Source of the DNA: Moringa oleifera
Lineage: Eukaryota; Streptophyta; Magnoliopsida; Brassicales; Moringaceae
DNA: 64,000 nt
Reading direction: 5' to 3'
Assembly (NCBI GenBank): GCA_021397835.1
Contig: JAJFZO010000191.1
Span: forward strand, 1,307,001-1,371,000
In this document: in pieces, positions 29,372 through 43,000 of the stretch
How positions within the stretch are numbered: position 1 is the first letter of the stretch
Layout: the number at the start of each line of letters is the position of its first letter
Notes under the pieces: model-generated
What the model saw: only the letters and a program-made list of their open reading frames with translations
The model's database searches: none
Told to the model about the DNA's origin: nothing
Position numbers and translations under genes: made by a program

Positions 29372-32300
29372 TCACATTTTATCAATCAGGTCTGCATACC
29401 AAGGGCCATGAACATTAACTGAGATAGTGGCTGCAACCACCAATACTTCTGCAGCTTCTACCACCCTTTCGCTCAGCATAGCAGCTCCAACTTGCTGGAG
29501 GGCCATTTCTGATAATTTCTTCCCTTGAGGCCCACTCCCTCCGAGTACAACTCCTCTTGCAGCCATGTAAACAGCCCGGGACACCCTTTCAAACACAGGA
29601 TCCCCAGCTTGCAAGCTCTTGGTTATCAACCTGGCCATCAATGCTTTCCTGGACTGCAGCTTCTCAGCATCCACTGCCTTCTCACCATCCCTTGGGAACC
29701 CACTGATTATGTCAACAATTTCTTCAATACCTGCATCTTCTGCAGAGTCTAAGAGTTCCAAGAGTTGTTTGGCGTACTTTGCTATGATGCTCTCCATTTC
29801 TGCAGGGTCGCTCACTGCTTTCTCACTCAGAAGGATCTGCCGGCAAACAAGTATGCTGCAAGCAAGGTAATCAGAGATTAGGATCCAGTCTGCCAAGCCA
29901 GCCGCTCTTATGAGTGAGAGAGAGAGAGAGATCTGTGGTCACTTACCTAGTGGATATTACAATGATCTTCTGAATTTGAGCCTGGACAGCTCTCAACCTA
30001 GCAAAATTCAAAAGGAGAGTTTCTGGCAGTAGTTCTGATTTCATACCAGATATCTGACTCACCAACTTCAACAAGCCAAGTCGGACCAACAAATCAACTC
30101 CTTCTCCCTTGCATTCTGGCTGCTGACCACCTGCTCCTAGAACAGAACAATAAGAAAGGCTGTCTCAAGCGAAGGAAAAAAAAAAAAAAAAAAGAGCCAT
30201 ATAAATTAATCTTGTGGTAAGGGAAGAACTTTCATGATTAGTATTCGAACCTGTAGTATTTGCAGCACCAGAAGGAGAAATAGACATTTGGTTTCCATTT
30301 GTTCTAACCAAGAAGCTTCCACCAGTTTTAAGTGCGGTAGAAGGAAGAAGCCCCTGGGATGAACTTTCACATCTCACCAAAGTTGAGAGCAAATTTGTGT
30401 GTTCTTCCCACTCTTGATCTTTGCAGGTCCAAACAGATGAAAGCCACTGAGCACTCAATGGCAAGGAAGTGTTGGCATTGGATGGGGATCCATGACGGTT
30501 GGAAAAAGCATTTTTAAGGTAATCCAAACCAGCTGGTCCTTTTAACAAAGGCTCCATAATTCTTATCCGTGCTTTGCTTATGTCTTCCTTGAGAGCCTGT
30601 TAGATGGAAAAGATGTAATGATCATCTAAAGGTTGATCTATCATCAAAAAGGCAGAAGAAAACAAGCCAGAGGAGAGAAATTGAATGAAAAGTAAACCTG
30701 AATTTGCTCCAGAACAAAGCGCAACCCCCTGATCATTGCAGTCACATGGGAATTATTAGACTCATCGCTAGATTGACAAATTTCTGCTAACTCATTCAAT
30801 AACTTCTGGTGAGTAGCCTTCATTTCATCATCATTTGCTACTGAGGAAAGTTTTTGTAGTGTGACCAATGCAAACCCAAGAATGTTTCCAAGGTAGTCAA
30901 TGTCCAGGTTACCTGACCTCAGCACCTACTACGGGAAAAAAGGAAGATTAAATGAATGCTGTATGTGCAAATATTATATAAAATAATAGCAGTAATTATA
31001 GTAAGCAAGTAATGTGCCTGCTACCTGGGAGAGAATTTCAAGATCAATGGCTTCAGTTATCTCTGCTCTCCAGCTCTTGGGAGCCATGTCACAAATCTCA
31101 TCCCTCACTTCTCCCACAAGTTTAATGAGTTGATCATAGTCTGGCTCATCTTTTTTCATGGATTCCATGATGCTGTCCCAAAAAGCTTTCTCCATCATCT
31201 CTCTGATCTTTGCCTGCAAATTAACGAGCAAACATATAAACATCGAATTCCAGACAGACCAGTTTGAACTGATCTCACTATGCTCTACTGGCACATTCTT
31301 AAGTACGGTTCACTAACAGGGAGCAGTTAGAATATTTGCTAGCTTCAGAAGCTATAATGCTTTTTTTTTTTGGAACAGCAGAAGCTATAATGCTGTTGGT
31401 AACAAGCACTGTTCCTCCAATAAGTAATAGGATCCACAAACCAGAACTGGCAATAATCTAACAGCACAAATCTTCTCTAAATCATATTGTCCTTCTAGGA
31501 GCTAGTCACTGAACCACATACAATCATAATGATGAAAAAGCACCAACCTTAATGCTGCTGCTCTGATCATTGTTAACACTGAAGCTACCAATAAAAGTAT
31601 GATGCTGCTCATGCAGGAATTCATTAACAATCAACTCATTCTCTTTGATCAGCTCTTTTTCAACAGATAAACCTGACTGAACATCCAATGAGCTAGCTGC
31701 AGCTGAACTGGAACCTTTTGATAGAGATATTTCATCGTCCCTGAATAAGGAGCGAACAACATGGCTTGGCCTCTCAATAACCTCATTAAGATCTGAGCTC
31801 GGATCAGAATGCAGAGTTGGGGCACTAGGTGGGTTCGGAGATATCAAATGTGCAATTGGTGACCCTGTCGGGCTACCACCTTCTTTTGCTTGAAAGAATT
31901 TAGATCGAGTTTCTGCCAGAGCATATTCCATACGTTCAATGCCTGCATCTCCACTCAGATGTCGCACTTTTTCCCTTATAAGTTTTTGATCTTCTGTCAC
32001 CTGCATTGCAAATTTTTAGAAATAAATAAATAAACAGAGATGAAGCCACCAGTTGACCAGAAAAATAATTATAGTAAAGGTGTTACACACGAATAATAAC
32101 AAAAATATAGTAAATTCAGGATTATTTAAACATCGGATCATTATGATGAAAAAATATAATTGCAGGTGAACATAAACTTGAGCAGTTGGATACTGCAATA
32201 ATTTGTCAAAAAATAACCTTCTTTGCTTGTAAAGAAAAAAAATTATGATGCACTTTCTGCAATCTTAAGAGAGAAAAGCTACTAAATTACACTTTACAAC

Positions 32301-35050
32301 AAAATAATACCATTAAAGCTAATATTAGTGAAGGAGGCAGCACGACCTCAGTGGTGCAGTAAGTATCCACAAGAAATGCAGAACATCATATTCAACTTAA
32401 AAAGAAAAGGAAAGAAAAGTTATGAGAAAAGTTCGTAAAATCAATTCCCTTTGCAATTTTTATGCAAATATCACTTCTTTCTCGTACTTCAAAATCTAAA
32501 TCACACTATGTCAAGTGACAATCCAAAAAAAGTTATCAACAAAAGGGTTAAAGGTAAGACCTGCTTCTGAATTGCCTTCATATCATGAGTGAGCATGGTG
32601 TTATCTCCTTCCGGAGTCAGCTTGCATTTTTGAATCATAGATAGCTCAAGCTGGCAAGCTGCTCTTACCAAATCACCCTCCAACAATCGAGCATCCTTAA
32701 CCTTCCAAACCACAAAGCAATTTAAGTAGGAGCACCATATCTCATCAAACACAGCAAGCTGCGACCTGAAAGTCTGGCGTTTTGGTGACACAGAGTCTGA
32801 TTCTTCATCAGAACTCTGTATGGGACCCTCTAAAATAATTTTTATCAGCAACTCAAACTCCCGGACAAATTCTTCTGCAACCTTGGCCAAAGCAATGTCT
32901 TGCTCACCTTGGCCACTAAATACGGCATCTGGATGACCTAATATCATGTAGGCGGAAAGAACTATTCTTACTGGATACCTAGATGATTTAGCTGCACTTC
33001 TGGCTGCATCCCCACCAGAACCTGCCTTTTTGGCCTCTCTGCTCCTTGAAGAAGCCCTAGGAGTAGTCCTCCTTGGGGTAGCAACTCTTTTCAGAAGGTG
33101 ATCAATGTTATCCAGACCAGAAGATTGACTTACAGCAGCAACAGCCTTGGAGACTCTGAGGCGGCTCTCAAGACGATCAAGTAAAGCTTTCACGGTCCGG
33201 AGGGTGGCAGCGGATTCAATCAGAACAGCAAGTTGCTCGAATGGCATTGACTTAACAGAATTCTCATTAATTTTCAAGGCATCATAAGCTCTTGCTAACT
33301 CTAAAGTAGTTCTCTTCTGCCTAAGGAACCGCCTCCAGCACCTAGAAGAATGCAGAAGTATTAGACACAAACAAGTTATAAATATCTTTACATATTGCAC
33401 CCAATTGTAAAAGCTGCAAACATGATAGAAATTTCAAATACTGTTCTTTGCTATTCCAACATGAAATATATGACAAACAACATAGCAAGTCTAACCAAAC
33501 TTGGATTTTTTTTCTTTTTTTTTTTCTTGTTATCAGAACTAAACTTAGATTAGTTACAAGGTCTCCAATGATTAGCCCAGGCACATGTAAGCTAACTAAG
33601 AGAGTAACAAAATTCATAAAAATTTTCGTTAGCATAGGCAGATAGTTAATGCATACCTTGCTATTTTTCTGGAAAGGAGGTCAGCCTGCTTATGCATCCT
33701 ATTTTGGTTCAATCTAACAGAATTACGCAGTCTTCCTCTCTGCCTCAAAAACTCAGCTCGTTGCCTCTTTGCCTGATTAAGATGAACACAATGAGAAAAT
33801 GGAGAATAAAGCACCAGAAGATCAATCAAGTAACATATCAATAATCAACAGAAGTGAACATTTGCACCCTTTGCAGTCTATCTTCCAGCTGGTCCCGCAT
33901 TCTACTTCTTTCAACCTCACGTTGGTGAGAGACAGATTTAGCAACACATCGCACTTGCAACACCCTAGCATGCGCCTTTTTCTTTTCTTCTTCTAGCAAT
34001 CCTAATCGTTTCTTCTCAGCAGCTGCACGCTTTTGGTGAATTGCTGCACGGACGCGCTCCTTATACTTACTTTCCCGAGCCATCCTTCTCAACATTGACT
34101 GAGATGACCTCTCCTTTTGAGTGGCCCTTCTTTGACTGTAAGCCTTTAAGATAAGCATTCTGTTTGTCTCTGCCTGCTGAACCCTTGATTCCACTTTCGA
34201 GCCGAGCTTCTCACGTTCCCTCTCAAAACGCAACTCCACCCCAGTTTTAGCTGCTTGCCGTAACTCATCCAACCTGGCTAGACGCTTCTGAGCCTTGGCC
34301 AAAATGCTCAACCTGTCAGTTCAAGACCAGGTGAGCTTGCATGCATTATGCATTGAAATTATTCATTATATTTTAACAAAAATGTTTGACAGTTTACTTC
34401 TACAGTCAAGACAAAAGGGGCTTGACAATTAGACAACCTTGACAATCAACTCTTCTCCTTTCATAAGAACATACTCAGAAAGGCAGGGGATCCAAAGCAA
34501 AAAGAAAATTTAACACAGCTATTCCAAGCTCTATAGCCTCTTCCTCGTACAAATCAAAATTATAAAAAGTGAAGCCATTTTTCCTCAAGTCATTTACATC
34601 CTTTAAACACAAATATGTAGAGAAACAGCAAAAGATGTGACAGTTAATCATATTCCAAGATCCAAGAAGCATGACATCAAAGTTCTTACCTTTTCTGTTC
34701 AGCAGCTTGAAGCCTGGCCTCAAGGCGTTGACCCAGGTCTTCCTCCTGAGATGAAGACCGTGAAGGGCTTCTTGGCTTCGGTCGTGCCTTGTTTGACACA
34801 TTCTCATAGAATTGCTGCACTAAGGAAAGATCAAGTTAAACAAATTCTGGCGGTGGCGCAGTAAAAGATAAACATAAATCTTAAATACTTAAGATAAAGC
34901 ACAAGAAAGACAAATAAACCATTTCTTTGGAGATGCAGAATCATAGGCCACTGCAGTACAAACACTGCAAAAGTGGGTTGCTAAAAGCAAAAAACTTGAC
35001 AGTACAAGATAAACGCACATCAGGAGAGCCAAAAAAATTTCAACTATAAT

Positions 35051-35085
<35 letters not shown>

Positions 35086-36116
35086 TGGGGAGAGCCACTT
35101 GAAAGTGAATCCACAAAAGTGCAAGATAAAATTCCAACGGGATGAGCCCCCTTTACCTAACAAAAGAAATAGCCTTCAAAATAAAGATTTCAAGATCACT
35201 CAGAAATTGTGAAAATAAAGAGATAAGAGGCTTAAAAACCTCCACTTTCTCATTAGAAATTAGACATAATGTAATTTCCAGGACCAAGATGAACAAAAGA
35301 TTCAAAATTTAGCCTTAATTTGTTTAAATTTATTAGAGACCAAATGCGAAGTAAAAAAGAAACTAAAAGTCAAAGAGTAAATACTGTTTCCCGGAGAGAA
35401 AAACAAAAGGAAAACAAAAAAAAAAAAAAACAATCTCACACCGATGGGTGGTTGAGGAGGAAAAAGGCAAATAAAATTTCAAGTGAATATTTTTCACTTT
35501 GATCAATTGTTAACTTTTTCTAAAATACTCAACTTTAACTTTACATGCCTTAGTGATCACTCCAGTTTCCATTCCTCACTTCTCCCAGTAATTAACTCAA
35601 ACCAAAAAAATTGTAGCCAAGAAAAAACTTGAAACTAAAGAAGACATCAAAACCAAATTCGGCCGAGAAGCTTTTTAGTATACCTTCTTGAAGATCAATA
35701 AACTTTTAATCGAAACATTAATTTGGAAACTCAAAAATATGTTCTCATCTGGCCTTTAATTCCACATCTATAAAACTAAAAACGTTTAAATTTAAAACCA
35801 AAAATCAGATTTCCATGAATTCTGAGCAATCAAACAAGAAACCACAACCAAAAAGCTCAAATCAGAACCAGAAAACTAACAACGAAATTTGAAAAGAAAA
35901 CAAATAAAGTAATAGAGTTCAAACCTGTCTTCGAAGATCTGCATGCCGAAGCTTGGCTTCGATTTCCTCAACAGTACTAGGCGTCTTGCTGAAGTCCACA
36001 AGAAGCCTCTTCCTTATCCTCCTCGGCACTCTCCGCGGAGTCAAAACCGACGCCGTTTCGCTAGCCAGAAAATCAAACGCGACGGCGGCCGCTCCACTCA
36101 TCTGCGGCGACTCCAT
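29372..36116 (-). CDS. T-complex protein 11 (TCP11) domain protein
   Basis: Eleven exons (complement): 35925-36116, 34690-34814, 33868-34312, 33657-33772, 32561-33341, 31548-32000, 31025-31213, 30698-30925, 30251-30596, 29947-30136, 29372-29855. They join in phase to 1182 residues, similar to plant TCP11-like proteins as I recall them. The N-terminus ([16 protein letters not shown]) leads into long basic, coiled-coil-like helices ([33 protein letters not shown]). A Ser/Pro-rich linker follows ([19 protein letters not shown] in the 31548-32000 exon). The C-terminal half carries the TCP11 domain ([69 protein letters not shown]). ATG 36116 is chosen because it opens the frame and has the conserved-looking start. 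The biochemical function in plants is not established. The exon at 29947-30136 has no internal Met and is easily missed. Confidence 0.88.
35054..35083. repeat. (AG)15 microsatellite in intron 1 of the TCP11-domain gene
   Basis: Thirty bases of uninterrupted AG repeat in the long first intron (34815-35924). It is likely length-polymorphic. Confidence 0.95.
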
Positions 36117-39100
36117 GATCACAGCGAAAAGACGATATTAACAACAAAACCACGTGGATGTATCAATATACCGAACAATTGTTATGATCTTCAATGGCAC
36201 AAAGAACGAAAGTAGATTTGAATTTGATAGTATTTACAGAGAAAGATCAAGAAAACGTGGCGATGGAAGAGATAATTCGATTGAAATGAAAGAGAAGGCA
36301 GGCAAGGCCGCTTTTCTGAAAGACCTTTGTGAAGAGCGAGTTGGTTTGGGTCATTTGGGTTTTGCTTTGGGTTTGGGTTTTCCTCTAATAAAGCGTGTTG
36401 ATAATGTGTACATGCGTTGTTGTGTAAAGCATAATTTGCTTATCCTACTTATCCGGGTATTTGCCAGGTCATCGGTTGTCCCAACGGTACTCTTTCCCTT
36501 TTTGTTAAATTTTTTTTTTCTCTTAGATTAGAAATACCTCTTTAATTTTTTGAGTAGACTATAATGTCCTCCAAATTTGATAATTATTCAATTTTTTTAT
36601 TATATGATAAATTACTACTTATTTTTTAAAATATATATTAAAAAATAAAAAACATTGAACAGTATATATTTTTTAGTTTACATTTTGAAGGATGGATTAG
36701 TCGAATTATATATATGTATGTGGTGTTTAATTTCATTCAATTTAAATTATATGATTAATTTTTTGAAATGAATATTTAAATTTTATATTTTGTAAAATAA
36801 ATTTTAATTTAAAATTTTTTACAAATCTAAAAAAATATTCAAATTATCATAAATAAAAATTTTGAAAGTGTTTGAATATTGAATATATATTTTTAAATTT
36901 ATATTTGAAAATTCATAAGGTGTACATTTATTTGAGCTATTTTTTTAACTATTTCAACAAAATAATATTTTTAATTCAAATTTTAATTTTATATTGAATT
37001 CAAAAATTAAATAATTAATTAATTTAATTGATCATCGTAATTTAATTTGGAACTCAAATTTACTTAAGAATTTTTTATATTTACTTAAAAATAATATAAA
37101 AATAAAACTAAAAGCAATCAATAAGATCATGATGGATTCTATTTATACTAAATTTTAAAAATTAATTAAATTTATAGTTTACCATATTAATAGAGAAATA
37201 ATAAAACAATAAAATAGATATCATCCATTTATTTATTGAATTGTTTTTATAAATATATTTTTAATTTAATATAAATTAAACAATAATAATTTATTTCCTT
37301 AACTTTAGTACACAGGCGTTTTCTAGAAAACTAATATTAAAAATTACATGATGTACCTTACGCGGTGCCCTCAATCAGTTACGCATTTATTCAACGTTAG
37401 GTAGATGAGGAATCCTTTCTCTATTTTTCTTCCTCCCGTTTTGGTATAAAAAAGTCAAAACTTTAACAGTGATGAGACTTGACATTTAATGTTGTTTCAC
37501 TGTTAGAATTTAGAAGACAACTAACGTCCATGACCATGTATTAACATGGTTAGCTTTAAATTAAATATGCGATGGGTCCATTTTATCATAAAGTTTTGAA
37601 GTTTGATATTTAATAAATTAAATGTTAAATGTGGTTAAGCTTTTCAACTTTCAACAAGTGCCTTCAAGGTTAAACCCATAGGAAAAGGAAAGTATGAAGG
37701 CACACTTTCAATCAATATGTTGATGTAAATTAAGAATCCATGGACAACTTTGTGCCTCCATCATCATTCCTACCAATGCCCCTGTTATAATTAAAATATG
37801 AAATTAAACACGTGAAGAAAAATGGGGCAAAATTACAGCCCAGTTAACTGGACAGGGGTAATATCGTCATTTTGTGTTTTCGATGGCTTCCCGAATGTTG
37901 CCCCTAGAGCTGCGACGCTTCGTTATGACGTGACACCACCTTTCGGCGAACGTCAGCCCCGTTATTCAAAGAGATGTCGCTTTTGAAAATTAAAAGACTC
38001 CATGGTCTACAGCGGACTCGCTCAGGTACATAGAGAATGTGTACTCGCTTGTTTGACCATTCACGTGTCGACCTAGCTAATCGGCTCACCAGACCTTCGG
38101 GGACCTGCTAGAACCCTCTCTGTTGGCCACTTGGTTTCATTTAGGTGGCCAGAACAGCCGGATTAGTATGGTCCTGAAGCTACCTGAACATTGCTTTGGG
38201 CTAAGATTCTCCACGCATCTACCTGCCAATTGACCACGTGTACATATTGATAAAGCAGACGCGGAACCCAATTCCCGACCGCATAATTTAAGGGCTTGGG
38301 TGGGGGACCACCCTTGCCAATAGTGAAGGAGCTTTGTTGCCAACGCTGATCATAGCTACTACAACATGGACGTCTACCCTTGGAATTTACATAGCCACCT
38401 CCTCTTTTTCTTTTATTTTTTGTTCTTTTAACCTATTTTTCTTTTTGAAATTGGAAAAGATGAACGGTGGAGAGTGCAGTAACTGTTTATATCACAAGAT
38501 AAATATTATTTTAAATATTAAGTTTTTTTAATTAAATTTTAAATGTACAATATTTATAGACCAATTTTTATTTATTAATTTTATTTAAATTTAAATTTTA
38601 ATAAAAATAATATTTTATTGTTGAAATATTTTAAAATATATTAATGATATTTAAAATATTATTATATATTTGTGAAAAAATTTAAATTAAAATACATTGT
38701 AAATCAACTATACTTTGAATATCAATTTGATTGAAATTGATAAATTCATGAATTATTTAGAAATATTTTAAAAATTAAAATTTGATTAAAAAATTAAAAT
38801 TTTAAATCATATTTATTTTTTAAAAATATAAAAATATAAATAAATATTATTTAAAAACTTAAATTTTTTACTCTTTCTTTAATTAAATCTTAATTTTTAA
38901 AAAAATTCAAATAATTAATTTTATTCAAATTAGATTTTAACTCAAAATAATTATAAAAAATTAATAGTTTTTTTATTAAAATAATTAAAAACTATTTAAA
39001 TAGATTTTATACTTTTTAAATTTTTTTATGATGATGGTTTTAATATTTCTTTACATAAGTGAAAAATTATAAATCAAAATTTATTGTAAAATATCTCTAA

Positions 39101-40078
39101 TTAAAGATATTAAAATTTCTTAATAAGATTTAATTTAAAAAAAATTAAAACGTTAAAGTTTCTTTAGATACATTGGATGAGAGAAATAAAACTTAAAATT
39201 TAAAATAAGATTTATCTTTAAAAAATATTATATAAAATTTAATTTATTTTAATTTAATAATATTTTATTAAAATGAGTGACATTTTTTAAAAACTAAATT
39301 TATGTCAAAAATATTCAATATAATAATGAATCATATTTTTTTAAAAAAATAAATTAAATTAATCAAAATTTTAAATTATATAATGATAAACTTAATATCA
39401 AAATCAATAATAATTTAGATGATTTTGATATAATTTTTATTAAAAATTTTAAATATTTAATTATCATTACAAATTAATTTTTTTTTACACATTTAAACAA
39501 ATAATGAATATAATACTGAATCATTAGGTAGTCTTGACTCTTAAAAGCTGGTGAGAGATTATGAGAAAATTGCTGAAAATGTCAAATAAAAATACTAAAT
39601 CACAAATAAAGGACAGGCTAAGGAAAAATTATGACGGAACCAAAGCCTACTCACGACTGAGCTAATAACCCGAGAGCCCCACCTCACCGGTGACCACCAG
39701 TAGGACGACTCTGCCATCTTTCTCGGCCAGCTGCATCCCTCATGCTTTGCCCCCTTTCAATTTTCTCTTGGGGGTGCTTCATTTTTATCGTGCTCTAATT
39801 AAGGCTAGGTGTTAGGGTTAGGGGGTTTTGTACAGGAAATATTGACTAATTCATCGTGGAAAATATATTCAAGTATTCTTATTTTTCCTTCTTGAAACCC
39901 TCTTGTCGTTGCTTTTGCTGTTGCTATTGTTGCTTGAAGCGTTGAATTACATCTATTGGAGCATATACGTAATTAATTGCATGTAATTTGATGCACGGTG
40001 GAATAATTTCTGAACGTGCACATATTTTTTGCCGGATTCGGGTTAGGGTTCAATTTCTTGGGCAGTTCTTTTCCATCA
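36117..40078. other. Spacer: AT-rich flanks around a higher-GC island
   Basis: 36117-36500 is the promoter side of the TCP11-domain gene. About 36530-37330 and 38480-39540 are almost pure A/T. Between them, about 37850-38340 is close to balanced in base composition, with CACGTG cores near 37811, 38063 and 38234. About 39600-40078 holds the likely promoter and 5' UTR of the SHMT gene. Short frames at 37904-38089 and 38137-38343 (-) have no recognisable protein. Confidence 0.6.
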
Positions 40079-43000
40079 ATGGACTTACCATCACACCAGC
40101 AATCAAACCTATCTTTAGGGCTCTTGTCCCATGCTTCGCCTCCTAACCGCACACAAATAGTAGATGACTCGATCTCGCTCCAGCTCGATTCCAGTTACCG
40201 TGACCGGACCCACCCGGTCCCACCGGTTCCGCTTCAATTGCTGGAGCCGCAACCGGATGTCCATCGCCATGAAAACGGTAGCCTAGAGAGGGAAATCTCC
40301 ATTGATAAAGAAGAAGACGGAGAGGTTGAGGAGTTCCGCATTTTGGGGCGTTCGATGTGCTTGAAGCGGCGGCGAGACAGCGACTCCTCCTCGTCCGCAT
40401 CGACTAGCATCAGCTCTTCGAAGAGATTTTCGGTGGAGCCGGATCTCGATGCACGGAGGGTGAGCGTCCGATCGTGGGGCAATCAGCCGCTCCACGTGGC
40501 GGATCCTGATGTATACGAGATCATGGAGAAAGAGAAATGTCGGCAGTTTAAGGGAATTGAGCTGATAGCGTCTGAGAATTTCGTATGTCAAGCTGTGATG
40601 GAAGCTCTTGGCAGCTATTTGACCAACAAATACTCAGAAGGGATGCCTGGGGCGCGACACTATGGTGGAAATCAATACATTGATGAAATTGAAATGCTGT
40701 GTTGGGAGCGCGCGTTGGCTGCATTTAATCTTAAATCAGAGAATTGGGGTGTTAACGTGCAGCCTTATTCTTGTACCTCTGCTAACTTTGCTGTATACAC
40801 AGGGTTGTTGCTACCAGGGGATCGGATTATGGGGTTGGATACACCTTCTGGAGGGAACACGAGTCATGGGTGTTATATGCCCAATGGTAGGAAAGTCTCA
40901 GGGGCCTCCATCTTCTTTGAGAGTTTACCTTACAAGGTCAACCCACAAACTGGTTATATTGATTATGATAAGCTTGAGGAGAAGGCGCTGGATTATAGGC
41001 CCAAGATATTGATTTGTGGCGGGAGTTCATACCCCAGAGAATGGGACTATGCGAGGTTTAGGCAGATTGCTGATAAGTGTGGTGCAGTCCTGATGTGTGA
41101 TATGGCTCAAATCAGTGGGCTTATTGCTGCCAAGGTATAATTCTTCTAGCTTATACTCTACTAGCTGTTTCTTCTCCCTGTTTGTTATGTGTTGTGGATA
41201 GGGGGTCAATGAAAGCACCGTGCCTTCCTCGATCATGAATTGTTTACTTTACTATTATTTTCTCTGTTCAAAAAGTGTTGTGGATAGGGGGATGTATTGA
41301 TTGTTTCTTGTGATTACTGAACTGTAGTTTTCAGTGTTCCTGAAAAAAAGAGGGAAAAAAAAAGCAGATTTAGTGATAAGGTTTTTATGAATTTGGGCGT
41401 CATGTGTTGTCCAAGCTTTTATCTTTGACGGTTTTTCACAATAGAAAATTTAGAACGCAAAGGGAACTTCATTCAGACCAGAGGGATCTTTGCTAGGCAG
41501 CTTATTAGATCAACACTGGTTATACTTATATGCCCTCTCTCTGCATGGTATATTTTGTAAATTTTTGATGGAGGAAATTCTGAATCCCATATTCTATATG
41601 AGGCCTTTTGATGTGATGATGTTATCTTGTATGAATTGGACACTTCTCATTTTGAACAGCTGTACATACTCAATGCAAATGGAGGATTTTGTGCCTTTAG
41701 CTAATAGTTGACAAAACTCTATGCATACTCTGAACCACAAAAGATACTATGTTGAAAATAATAAACATATGATGGAGACAAATTCAGTTCGAGTATAAAA
41801 GTTTCTTATGGTATTGTAGCATCATATGCAAAAGTTTATTACGGATTTGAAGAGTTAGGAAAAAAGAAAGAAGTTAAGAAGTATCTATTCTGCTTCCTTA
41901 ACGACAGAAAATTAGCTATAACAGTACACAAAAGAAAGACAGGTGCTTCTTTTTATCATCTGTCAGTTTAATTTCAATTTAATGTTGATGTGGTAGCATA
42001 GCCAAAATCCCTCGTCTTGATCTCTATCTGGAAGCAGATAGCGTGCTCTGATATTCTCTTCACAGTGACAGTAGAATGAACCTTGCTGCAGTGTGGATAA
42101 TTTGTGGCAGAGAAACTGTTTGGGAGTGCTTGCATACATGTTTTTATCCCCTTCCATGCGCCAATGTTTGTGATGTATGCGATATGTGCTATATTACTAG
42201 TTCATTATTTTTCTTTTCTTTTTTCTTAAAAATCAGAACGAGTTTATTATGTATATATTTTATAATCAGAGAGAACGACTTTATTATCTTTGAGTTATAC
42301 CGTTTCTTTTATGACAGTTTTATTGTATACCTGTAGGTTTTTGCTGTATTTTGCTTTATTTAGATTTTTGCTGAAGTTTGCTTTCTTTCTGGTACTGGTA
42401 GATTTTCTGTTTTAGCCACCTTGAGTTTTTCAGTCTCTGGGTTTATTGAGAAAGAATTTCAACATGCTTGCTAATTAATGTAATCTATCATTATCCTTCG
42501 AGTTCTTATTTGGAATTTTAGAAGACAGCTACTGCCTGTGATAAGTTTTCTTACAGGCGTGTTCTATTGATGTTTCTACAGGAATGTGTTAGCCCATTCG
42601 ACTATTGTGACATTGTTACGTCAACGACTCATAAAAGTCTTCGAGGTCCTAGGGGAGGTATAATTTTTTATAGGAGGGGTGCAAAGCCAAGGAAGAGAGG
42701 GATGCTTTTAAGTCAAGGCGATGACAGTGATTCATATGACTTCGAGGAGAGGATAAACTTTGCTGTTTTTCCATCATTGCAGGGTGGGCCTCACAATAAC
42801 CACATTGCTGCCCTTGCTATAGCATTAAAGCAAGTGGCAACTCCAGAATACAAGGCATATATGCATCAAGTGAAAAAAAATGCTCAGGCACTGGCTTCTG
42901 CATTATTGAGAAGAAAATGCAAGCTAGTTACTGGAGGCACGGACAATCATTTGTTACTTTGGGATCTAAGGCCTTTGGGACTGACAGGTATTGATTTGCG

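Noticed and set aside
40143..40591. Minus-strand frames across SHMT exon 1
   Set aside because: They are shadows of a GC-richer coding exon; the plus frame carries the SHMT motifs.
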